Source: Pseudomonadota bacterium | GTDB lineage: Bacteria; Pseudomonadota; Alphaproteobacteria; Caulobacterales; Caulobacteraceae | Length of the DNA stretch: 14,382 nucleotides | Direction: 5' to 3' | Assembly: GCA_023424215.1 (NCBI GenBank) | Contig: JAFAEC010000008.1 | Span: 1 to 14,382, forward strand | In this document: in pieces, positions 1-6,634 of the stretch | Numbering within the stretch: position 1 is the first letter of the stretch | How the letters are laid out: every line of letters begins with the position of its first letter | The notes under the pieces: model-generated | What the model saw: only the letters and a program-made list of their open reading frames with translations | Database searches by the model: none | What the model was told of the DNA's origin: nothing | Made by a program: the position numbers and the translations under genes

Positions 1-465
1 CCCGCGGCCCGCGCCCCCTCGCCCGCCCCGGCCACCGCGCGCGGCCTGTCGACCCTGTCCTCGGACCTCCAGTTCGAAGGCTCCATCACGGGCGGCGGCG
101 ACCTGCAGATCGATGGCGCGATCAAGGGCGACGTCCGCGTCGGCCGTCTGATCGTCGGCGAGACCGGCGCGATCGAAGGCAACGTCTCGGCCGACTACGT
201 CGAGGTGCGCGGCCGCATCGTCGGCGCCGTCTCGGGCAAGCAGGTCAAGCTGATCGCCACCGCCTACCTCGACGGCGACATCACCGCCGAACAGCTGTCG
301 ATCGACATCGGCGCCTACTTCCAGGGCCGGGTCCTGCAGGGCCGCCGCGAGGCTCCGTCCGCCGCTCGCCCGGCCGCCGCCCAGCCGTCGTCGCCGGTCG
401 CCAGCCCGACCCCGCCGCAGGGCGACGATCACACCCACGTCATTGAGATGAAGCCCGTCGCCTGA
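1..465 (+). CDS. Bactofilin (BacA-like cytoskeletal protein), 5'-truncated
   Basis: The reading frame is open from base 1 and ends in TGA at 463-465; the N-terminus lies outside the window, so 154 residues are visible. The core from about residue 20 to 115 has the short repeating pattern of small and hydrophobic residues around glycines (GDLQIDGAIKGDV, LIVGETGAIEGNV, GDITAEQLSIDIGAYFQG) that marks the bactofilin right-handed beta-helix (DUF583/PF04519). It is followed by a Pro/Ala-rich tail ending near EMKPVA, which is typical of the disordered ends of bactofilins. Known family role: nucleotide-independent polymers on the inner membrane that localise cell-wall enzymes; in Caulobacter, BacA/BacB recruit a penicillin-binding protein to the stalk site. 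Lying convergently beside the PBP1A/amidase run fits an envelope role, but which bactofilin paralogue this is cannot be decided here. Confidence 0.9.
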   Translation, partial: PAARAPSPAPATARGLSTLSSDLQFEGSITGGGDLQIDGAIKGDVRVGRLIVGETGAIEGNVSADYVEVRGRIVGAVSGKQVKLIATAYLDGDITAEQLSIDIGAYFQGRVLQGRREAPSAARPAAAQPSSPVASPTPPQGDDHTHVIEMKPVA

Positions 466-489
466 TCGGGCGGAGTGACTGAAAAAAAG

Positions 490-513
490 GGCCCCGGGAG
501 CGATCCCGGGGCC
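490..513 (-). terminator. Intrinsic terminator of prfB, possibly bidirectional
   Basis: A perfect 10-bp GC-rich stem (490-499 with 504-513) closes a GCGA tetraloop of the GNRA type. Read on the minus strand it begins 4 nt after the prfB stop codon (518-520) and is followed by seven U residues (the A-run at 482-488), the classical arrangement. Read on the + strand it follows the bactofilin stop by 24 nt with a weaker U tract (UCUUU), so it probably serves both convergent genes. Confidence 0.88.
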
Positions 514-517
514 TCTT

Positions 518-1640
518 TCATTCCGCCGTCGAGCCGCGCGTCTCGCCGACGCGGGCGGCCAGGGCCGCGCCCATGAAGGCGTCGAGGTCCCCGTCCAGCA
601 CGCCCTGGGTGTCGGACGTCTCGACGTTGGTCCGCAGGTCCTTGACCATCTGGTACGGCTGCAGGACGTAGGACCGGATCTGGTGGCCCCAGCCGATGTC
701 GGTCTTGGCGTCGGCCAGCGCCTGCGCCGCCGCCTCGCGCTTCTGCAGCTCCAGCTCGTACAGGCGGGCGCGCAGCATCTTCCACGCTTGCTCGCGGTTC
801 TGGTGCTGCGACCGCCCCGCCTGACACGCGACGACCGTGTTGGTCGGCACGTGCGTCAGGCGCACCGCCGAGTCGGTCTTGTTGATGTGCTGGCCGCCGG
901 CCCCGGAGGCCCGGTAAGTGTCGGTGCGCACGTCGGCCGGGTTGATGTCGATCTCGATGGCGTCGTCGACGACGGGCGACACCCCGATCGAGGCGAACGA
1001 GGTGTGCCGCTTGGCGGCCGCGTCATAGGGGCTGATGCGCACCAGCCGGTGCACGCCCGATTCCGACTTAAGCCAGCCGTAGGCGTTGGGGCCCTTGATC
1101 TGGATGGTGGCCGACTTGATGCCGGCCTGTTCGCCGGCTTCCTCGGCCTCGACCTCGACCTCGTAGCCGTGGGCGCGGGCCCAGCGGCTGTACATGCGCA
1201 GCAGCATGCCGGCCCAGTCGTTCGACTCGGTGCCGCCGGCGCCGGAGTTGACCTCCAGATAGGCGTCGTTGCCGTCGGCCTCGCCGGACAGCAGGGCCTC
1301 CAGCTCGGCCCGGGCGGCGCGTTCCTTGATCGCCTTCAGGTCGGCGCGGGCGCCCTCCAGGGCCTCCTCGTCGCCTTCCTCGTCGGCCATATCGGCCAGC
1401 ATGACCCCGTCCTCGAGGCCCCGCTCCATCTCGCGCACGGCGTTGACCTGGGCCTCGAGCCGCGAGCGGTCGCGGCTGACGGCCTGGGCCTCGTCGGGAT
1501 TGTCCCACAGGGTCGGATCCTCGACCCGGGCGTTCAGCTCATCGAGCTTCCTGAGTGCGGCATCCCAGTCAAAGACGCCTCCTGAGCAGAGCGATGCTCT
1601 GCTCGATGTCGGCCTTCATGGCCTCGACATCCGGTCTCAT
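518..1640 (-). CDS. prfB: Peptide chain release factor 2, expressed by +1 programmed frameshift
   Basis: RF2 recognises UGA and UAA and triggers peptide release in the ribosome. Translation starts at ATG 1640-1638, preceded by an AGGAG at 1647-1651. After 23 codons the ribosome reaches an in-frame TGA (1571-1569) in the context CTT TGA C; skipping one T continues in the frame that runs to the TGA at 518, giving 373 residues, close to the usual 365-375. The C-terminal part shows the release motif GGQ within SGAGGQHINKTD, and the RF2-type stop-recognition tripeptide position reads SPY (RISPYDAAAKRH) where E. coli has SPF. Without the shift, the only downstream start candidate (ATG at 1438) would lose the N-terminal domain. 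It is the last gene of a minus-strand run after PBP1A, with a hairpin between them, so it may also have its own promoter. Frameshifting is known to autoregulate RF2: low RF2 slows UGA decoding and raises RF2 output. Confidence 0.96.
1568..1583 (-). promoter_or_regulatory. prfB programmed +1 frameshift site
   Basis: On the minus strand the sequence reads AGGAGG CGT CTT TGA C. The Shine-Dalgarno-like AGGAGG (1583-1578) lies 3 nt before the slippery CTT (1574-1572), the same geometry as in E. coli prfB, where an AGG-GGG motif precedes TAT CTT TGA C. The stop codon TGA is at 1571-1569. After slippage onto UUU the next codon is GAC (1570-1568), which leads into a normal RF2 N-terminal sequence (DWDAALRKLDELN). 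The AGGAGG here is a perfect anti-SD match, suggesting efficient slippage. Confidence 0.95.
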
Positions 1641-1646
1641 CGCAAA

Positions 1647-1651
1647 CTCCT
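1647..1651 (-). promoter_or_regulatory. Ribosome binding site of prfB
   Basis: AGGAG on the minus strand, 6 nt upstream of the ATG at 1640. It decides the start of the short 23-codon leader frame and supports that the leader frame is the true 5' end of prfB. Confidence 0.8.
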
Positions 1652-1667
1652 GCGACAACAAAAGGGA

Positions 1668-1694
1668 ACGGCGCGCCGTTCTCGGGCGCGCCGT
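1668..1694 (-). terminator. Hairpin between PBP1A gene and prfB, likely (partial) terminator
   Basis: A perfect 10-bp stem (1668-1677 with 1685-1694) with a 7-nt loop lies 20 nt after the PBP1A stop codon. On the minus strand it is followed by UCCCUUUUGUUG, a short and interrupted U tract. This would partly insulate prfB from the upstream genes, or act as an mRNA-stabilising 3' structure. The left arm is itself within a 14-nt palindrome (1667-1680), so an alternative smaller fold exists. Confidence 0.6.
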
Positions 1695-1714
1695 GGTGAG
1701 CCCTACCTAGGGCC

Positions 1715-4159
1715 TCAGTAGAGTCCGCTCAAGTCCTCCGCCGGCTCCTTCTTGGGCGGCGGCGGGGTGGCCGGCGGAGCCGGCGCGTCCGAGGGGGCCT
1801 GGCCGGCGGCCGCCTCCTGCTCCCGCCGGATCACGTCGTAGTAGTTCTGCGGCCCGGTCGGCTGCGGCGGCGGCGCGGGACGCTCCTCCTCGCGGCGACG
1901 CTCGGTGCCGGGGCGGAACGCCTCCTCGATGCCGTTGACGGTGCGGAACACCGCATTGGCCGGCCGCACGAACGGCCGCGCCGGCCGTTCCCGCAGCGCC
2001 ACCTCCATAAAGTCGATGAACACCGGCACGGCGGTCGCCGCCCCGGCCTCGCCCGAGCCCAGCGAACGATTGTCGTCGAAGCCGACGAAGACCCCGACGA
2101 CGATGTCCGAGGTGAAGCCGACGAACCAGGCCGAGCGGTATTCGTTGGTGGTGCCGGTCTTGCCGCCGATCCACTGGCCGAGCCCGCGCGCCCGCACCGC
2201 GGTGCCCCGCTGCACCACGCCCTCGAGCATCGAGCTGATCTGGTAGGCGGTGATCGGGTCGATGACCTGTTCGCCGCGCGGCTCCAGCCGCGGCGACTCC
2301 TGCCCGGTGAACGGCCGGCCGCAGTCCCGGCAGCGCCGCTCGTCGGCGCGGAACAGGGTCTCGCCGTCGCGGTCCTGCACCAGCTCGATCAGATAGGGAT
2401 CGATGCGCCGGCCGCCGTTGACGAAGGCGGCGTAGGCCGCGGTGAGGTCGTAGGGGGTGGTCTCGCCCGCCCCCAGCGACACCGACAGGTTCGGCTGCAG
2501 ATCGTCGGAGACGCCCATCTTCTTCGACAGGTCGACGATGTTGCGCATGCCCACCGCCTGGGCGAGGCGCACGGTCATGACGTTGCGCGACAGCTCCAGG
2601 CCGCGGCGCAGGGTCTGCGGGCCATAGTACTGCCGGCTGTAGTTCTCCGGGCTCCAGCGCGTCCCGTTCGGCCCGCCGGCGAAGCTGATCGGCGCGTCCA
2701 GCACGATCGAGGCCGGCGTATAGTCACCCTCCAGCGCGGTGGCGTAAACGAAGGGCTTAAAGGCCGAGCCGGGCTGTCGCCTCGCCTGGGTGGCGCGGTT
2801 GAAGCTCGACAGGGCGTAGGAGTAGCCACCGACCATGGCCAGCACCCGGCCGGAATAGGGTTCGATCGCCACCAGCGCCCCGTTGACGCGGGGCACCTGC
2901 TTGAGGGCGAACTGGCCGTTGCGCGGCTCGACGAAGATCAGGTCGCCGCGGCGCAGCTGGCGATTGGCGTTGGCCCAGGCGGCGTCCTCGGCGAGCAGCG
3001 AACCCGTGCGATCGCTGCGCGCCGTCCGCACCCGGACGGTGTTCCCGGACACGCTCTCCACGGCCGCCGCCTCCCAGGCGCGGCGTTCAGGGGGAGCCGT
3101 CTGCTTCAGCGCCTCCTCCTGCCAGCCGTCGGCGAAGTCGGTCGTGCCCCACGGCCCGCGCCAGCCGTGGCGGCGGTCATAGTCCTCCAGCCCCCGCATC
3201 AGCGCGTTGCGCGCCGCCGACTGGAGCTGGGGATCGAGCGTGGTTCTCAGATAATAGCCGCCGCGATTGACCTCCTCGCGCCCGAACTGCGCGATGGCGC
3301 GGCGCCGCGCCTCCTCGACGAAGAAGTCGGCGTCGGCGTACTGGGCCCGCCGGGGCGCGTCCTGCGTCACCAGCGGCCGGGCCCGCGCCTCGGCGTAGCT
3401 GGCCTCCGTCAGGAAGTTGCTCTCGCGCATCTCCCGCAGCACCCAGTTGCGGCGTTCCAGCGCCCGCTGCGGATGGCGCTTCGGATGGTAGTTGTTGGGC
3501 CCCTTGGGCAGGGCCGCGAGGAAGGCCGCCTCGTCCGGCGTCAGCTGGTCCAGCGACTTGCCGAAATAGTTGAAGGCCGCGGCCGCCACGCCGTACGAGC
3601 GATAGCCGAGGAAGATCTCGTTCAGATACAGTTCGAGAATCTGCTGCTTCGACAGCGTCGCCTCGAGCCGGTTGGCGAGAATCGCCTCCTTCACCTTGCG
3701 GTTGATGCTCGTCTCGCTGGTCAGCAGGACGTTCTTGGCCACCTGCTGGGTGATCGTCGATCCGCCCTCGAGACGCCGCCCGGTCGCGGCGTTGAAGACG
3801 TTCTTGAACATCGCCCGCCCGAGGCCGGAGACGTCGACGCCGCCGTGATTGAAGAAGTTGCGATCCTCGGCCGCGAGGAAGGCCTGGATCACCGGCAGGG
3901 GGATCTGCTCGTAGGGGACGTAGATGCGGCGCTCGTCGGAGAATTCGCCGATCAGGGTCCCGTCACCGGCGTAGACCCGGGTCGCCGTGGCGGGCCGGTA
4001 ATCGGCCAGATCGGTGGCGTCGGGCAGGTCGTGGAACAGCCAGGCGGCGTAGATCGTCACGATCAGGCCGGCGAGGGTGATGCACCCGAGAAGGGCGACG
4101 CCGGCCAGAACGAACCAGCGTTCCGGGATTCTGGCCTGGATATCCTGCAAGCGGAGCAT
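1715..4159 (-). CDS. mrcA: Class A penicillin-binding protein 1A (glycosyltransferase/transpeptidase)
   Basis: Bifunctional inner-membrane enzyme that polymerises lipid II and cross-links peptidoglycan in the periplasm; 814 residues, normal for the family. In order: a short cytoplasmic tail, one membrane segment at about 15-42, the GT51 glycosyltransferase domain at about 60-240 with catalytic Glu98 in EDRNFFNHGG, GGSTITQQVAKN and ELYLNEIFLG, an OB-like linker at about 310-425, and the transpeptidase with Ser465 in SAFK, SRN at 524-526 and KTGT at 667-670. The last 65 residues are a Pro/Ala-rich tail that looks disordered. A CxxC pair (Cys610, Cys613) lies in the insertion between SRN and KTG. 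The ATG is 10 nt after the exonuclease stop codon and has no clear Shine-Dalgarno sequence, which suggests translational coupling. ponA/pbp1A are alternative names. Confidence 0.96.
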   Translation of the reverse strand: MLRLQDIQARIPERWFVLAGVALLGCITLAGLIVTIYAAWLFHDLPDATDLADYRPATATRVYAGDGTLIGEFSDERRIYVPYEQIPLPVIQAFLAAEDRNFFNHGGVDVSGLGRAMFKNVFNAATGRRLEGGSTITQQVAKNVLLTSETSINRKVKEAILANRLEATLSKQQILELYLNEIFLGYRSYGVAAAAFNYFGKSLDQLTPDEAAFLAALPKGPNNYHPKRHPQRALERRNWVLREMRESNFLTEASYAEARARPLVTQDAPRRAQYADADFFVEEARRRAIAQFGREEVNRGGYYLRTTLDPQLQSAARNALMRGLEDYDRRHGWRGPWGTTDFADGWQEEALKQTAPPERRAWEAAAVESVSGNTVRVRTARSDRTGSLLAEDAAWANANRQLRRGDLIFVEPRNGQFALKQVPRVNGALVAIEPYSGRVLAMVGGYSYALSSFNRATQARRQPGSAFKPFVYATALEGDYTPASIVLDAPISFAGGPNGTRWSPENYSRQYYGPQTLRRGLELSRNVMTVRLAQAVGMRNIVDLSKKMGVSDDLQPNLSVSLGAGETTPYDLTAAYAAFVNGGRRIDPYLIELVQDRDGETLFRADERRCRDCGRPFTGQESPRLEPRGEQVIDPITAYQISSMLEGVVQRGTAVRARGLGQWIGGKTGTTNEYRSAWFVGFTSDIVVGVFVGFDDNRSLGSGEAGAATAVPVFIDFMEVALRERPARPFVRPANAVFRTVNGIEEAFRPGTERRREEERPAPPPQPTGPQNYYDVIRREQEAAAGQAPSDAPAPPATPPPPKKEPAEDLSGLY

Positions 4160-4169
4160 GGAAGCGGGT

Positions 4170-4904
4170 TTAGCCCGCGTCGGGAGCCTCCGCCAGAGCC
4201 GCCGGCGACGCGCTCGCGCGACGCTCCAGCTCCTGTCGCGCGGCGGCCACGACCGCGGCGTCCATCTCGGCCTGCGCGGCCATCCAGCGGAGGTAGTCGT
4301 CCGGCGGTTCCGACCAGGCCCGGCCGCGGTGCTTGCCGAAGGGAATGCGGTCCAGCCGTCGCGGCTGGCGGGTCCACTCGAGCATCTGGTCGACCGAAGC
4401 CTCGGCCAGCATCTCGATCAGCAGATGGGCCGTGACCCAGGCGTCGGGGCCGGCGCGGTGGGCCGGATTGGCCAGGCTCCGGTCCAGCCGCAGTCCCCGC
4501 CAGTAGCGCAGAACCTGGTTCGAGTGGCCGGGCGCCTGCGGCCACACGACCTTGGCCGCGCGCACCGTGCAGATCCACGGCAGCCCGCCCGTGGCGGTGT
4601 CGGCGATGAAGGCGCGCTCGAACTGGGCGTTGTGGGCCACCATCACGTCGGCCGGGTCGGCGAACATGGCGCGCAGGGCGTATTCGTCGCAGTGCGGGTC
4701 CGCGTCGCAGAAGTCCTCGGGCGTCAGGTGGTGCACGGCCATGGCGTGGACCGAGATTTCGCCCCGCGGCCGGAACAGGCGCGACACCGGCGGCAGGGCG
4801 CGCCAGCCGTCGCCCTCGCGCACCACGTCCACGAAGCCGACCTCGAGGATTTCCGAGGTCCGGTCTCCGCCCGTGGTTTCCAGATCGACGACGCGAAGGC
4901 GCAT
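4170..4904 (-). CDS. ExoX-like DEDDh 3'-5' exonuclease
   Basis: The 244-residue protein matches E. coli exodeoxyribonuclease X along its length. Exo I is VDLETTG (Asp7, Glu9), followed by the ExoX-like stretch SVHAMAVHHLTPEDF. Exo II reads VAHNAQFERAFI at 89-100, where the usual Asp of HNxxFD is Glu96. Exo III is represented by His149 and Asp154 in NPAHRAGPDA. Residues 187-210 (IPFGKHRGRAWSEPPDDYLRW) correspond to the C-terminal FGKxRG...YLRW module also present in ExoX. Known family role: removal of 3' nucleotides in DNA repair and mismatch-repair excision; the substrate here is inferred. It sits between amidase and PBP1A on the same strand, 55 nt after the former and 10 nt before the latter, so it is probably co-transcribed although functionally unrelated. 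The start is supported by a weak GGGG four nt or so upstream and by the Exo I motif lying right at the N-terminus. Confidence 0.88.
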   Translation of the reverse strand: MRLRVVDLETTGGDRTSEILEVGFVDVVREGDGWRALPPVSRLFRPRGEISVHAMAVHHLTPEDFCDADPHCDEYALRAMFADPADVMVAHNAQFERAFIADTATGGLPWICTVRAAKVVWPQAPGHSNQVLRYWRGLRLDRSLANPAHRAGPDAWVTAHLLIEMLAEASVDQMLEWTRQPRRLDRIPFGKHRGRAWSEPPDDYLRWMAAQAEMDAAVVAAARQELERRASASPAALAEAPDAG

Positions 4905-4919
4905 GTGCCCCAGATAGGC

Positions 4920-4937
4920 GCTTCCGCCGACGGAAGC
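4920..4937 (-). other. Hairpin in the amidase-exonuclease spacer
   Basis: A perfect 7-bp inverted repeat (4920-4926 with 4931-4937) with a 4-nt loop. On the minus strand it begins 22 nt after the amidase stop and ends 15 nt before the exonuclease ATG, with no U tract. It could stabilise the upstream mRNA, attenuate, or tune initiation of the exonuclease; function is inference. Confidence 0.45.
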
Positions 4938-4959
4938 ATCCGTACGGAGGCGTTTTCGG

Positions 4960-6258
4960 TTACGGCTGGCCGGCGGCCGCCGAAGACGACGCCATCTGCA
5001 GGCCGGCGGCGGGGGCGTCGAAGTAGCGGTCGATACCTTCAGCCACGGCCCGCATCAGCCTGCGGCGCGCGCGGCCGTCGCCCAGCAGGCGCTCGTCCTC
5101 GGGATTTGTGATGAAGCCCATCTCCAGCAGCACAGCCGGCACGTCGGGAGCCAGCAGCACAGCCAGGCCGGCGTCGCGATGGCTGCGCCGCAGCAGCGGA
5201 TGATCCGCTTCCTCGAGCTCGCCCAGCAGGGTGCGGGCCAGCTGGGCCGACCGATTCTGGGTGGCGCGCTGCGTCATGTCCAGCAGGATGCGGTCGACCG
5301 AGGCGTCGCGTCCCGGCAGGTTCAGGCTGCGCTGCCAGTTCTCGCCGCGGGTGAATTCGCGCACGGCCCGCCCGGCGCCCTGCTCCGACAGGGTGTAGAC
5401 GCTGGCCCCGCGCGTGGCCGGATCGGCCCCGGCGTCGGCGTGCAGCGAAATGAACAGGTCGGCGCCGGCCTGCCGGGCGATGGCCACCCGTCGGTAGAGA
5501 CCGACATAGACGTCGCCGTCCCGGGTCAGCCGCACCCGGTAGCGCCCGGACCGCTCCAGCTCCTGCTTCAGCGCCCGGGCGGCGGCGAGGGTGATCTCGC
5601 TCTCGTTCGCGGTCGCGCCCCGGGCTCCGGGATCACGGCCGCCGTGGCCGGCGTCGATGTAAATCAGCGGGCGTTCGGCGGGCCGCGCCGGGCGTTCGGG
5701 CGGCCTCGGACGCGTCGGAGCCCGGCCCGTGGCCTTCAGGTCGACGACGTAGCGATAGTGCTCGACGCCATCGCCGGGCGGCAGCAGGAAGCGGCGCTCG
5801 ATCTCGGCCGAGGTCGCGAGGTCCAGCTCCAGCCGCGCGGAAGCGCCGCTCCCCGCGACGCGATAGCCGCGCACCAGCCCGCGGCCGCTGCCGGACAACC
5901 GTTCCGACGGCGCCACCCCGGCGAGCGCGAGCACCAGCCGGCCGTCCGAGCCCGGCTGGATCACCTCGCCGCGCGAGGTCCGGTCCAGATCGACGACCAC
6001 GCGGGTCCGTTGGGCGTCGCCGCCGAAGCGCACGCGCAGCACTTCGCCCGCCGCGCCGGACGCCAGTCCCCGCCCCGCGGCGAACACGGCCACGCAGAAC
6101 ACCACGACCGCCAGCGCGATCGTGGCCCGATCGCGGACGCTCCACTCCGAAGTTTTCAAACGCGACAAACCGAACATTCGCCCGGAACCCACCTTATGCC
6201 TTGTCGCCATTCTGCCCGAACGAGGTCGACAACGGGTTAAGGCGGACGCGCCTTTCAT
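4960..6258 (-). CDS. N-acetylmuramoyl-L-alanine amidase, AmiC type (AMIN + Amidase_3)
   Basis: Zinc amidase that cleaves the bond between N-acetylmuramic acid and the stem peptide, normally during septum splitting. From the 432-residue frame: a membrane segment or signal peptide at about 43-65 (ATIALAVVVFCVAVFAAG), an AMIN peptidoglycan-targeting domain at about 70-175, a Pro/Arg linker at 180-197, and the Amidase_3 catalytic domain at 198-415. Zinc ligands and catalytic residues are visible as His205 (DAGHGGRDPG), Glu219 (NESEITL), His273 (SLHADA) and Glu379 (VLLEMGF). The start is uncertain: ATG at 6258 has a GAGG 4 nt upstream; ATGs at 6210 and 6177 would give a shorter and more normal N-terminus before the signal segment. 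It is the first gene of the minus-strand run and is divergent from rne. Activators (EnvC/LytM proteins) are not in the window. Confidence 0.93.
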   Translation of the reverse strand: MKGASALTRCRPRSGRMATRHKVGSGRMFGLSRLKTSEWSVRDRATIALAVVVFCVAVFAAGRGLASGAAGEVLRVRFGGDAQRTRVVVDLDRTSRGEVIQPGSDGRLVLALAGVAPSERLSGSGRGLVRGYRVAGSGASARLELDLATSAEIERRFLLPPGDGVEHYRYVVDLKATGRAPTRPRPPERPARPAERPLIYIDAGHGGRDPGARGATANESEITLAAARALKQELERSGRYRVRLTRDGDVYVGLYRRVAIARQAGADLFISLHADAGADPATRGASVYTLSEQGAGRAVREFTRGENWQRSLNLPGRDASVDRILLDMTQRATQNRSAQLARTLLGELEEADHPLLRRSHRDAGLAVLLAPDVPAVLLEMGFITNPEDERLLGDGRARRRLMRAVAEGIDRYFDAPAAGLQMASSSAAAGQP

Positions 6259-6634
6259 TTCGCCTCTGCGATGACTATGCTTCTTTCGCTCGCGAACGAT
6301 CGCGTCCTTCCTGCCCTGGCGGAATCCGGACGCGCCCTCCTCGCGGCGATGCTTTTCACTGATCCGAGGACCGGCCGGCCGCCCAGGCGACGACGATCCG
6401 ACGACCGGGCCCGGAGCGCCGCTTCACAGCGCGCGGCAGGCCCAGGACCGACTAACCCGATGGGCGTAACCGCCAGCCTCACCCTCCGGTCCGATACGAC
6501 CGATATCGCCCGCGGCGCCCGCCGCGGCGACGAGGCTGCGCGCCATCGCGCCCCCACCCCCATTCGGCGAGCCGCCCCGCCCGTCAGCCGCGCGCTGACC
6601 GGCCTGGCCCGAGCGCGCCAGAGAGAGACCCTTC
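6259..6634. promoter_or_regulatory. Divergent amidase/rne intergenic region and rne leader
   Basis: This 376-bp stretch has no convincing gene. It must hold the promoters of the amidase (minus) and RNase E (+) genes, although I could not identify clear -35/-10 pairs. Two hairpins stand close to rne: 6510-6516 with 6521-6527 (7 bp, 4-nt loop) and 6583-6588 with 6594-6599 (6 bp, 5-nt loop), the latter ending about 20 nt before the purine-rich GAGAGAGA (6621-6628) that serves as ribosome binding site. RNase E genes in other bacteria have long leaders through which the enzyme cuts its own mRNA; the length and structure here suit the same role, which is inference. Confidence 0.5.

Noticed and set aside
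518..1438. prfB as a 306-residue gene starting at ATG 1438, or as a frameshifted pseudogene
   Set aside because: The upstream leader, AGGAGG, CTT TGA C context and a proper RF2 N-terminus after the shift show a normal programmed frameshift.
3167..4435. 422-codon + strand frame opposite PBP1A
   Set aside because: Antisense shadow: it overlaps the catalytic regions of PBP1A and has no family signature.
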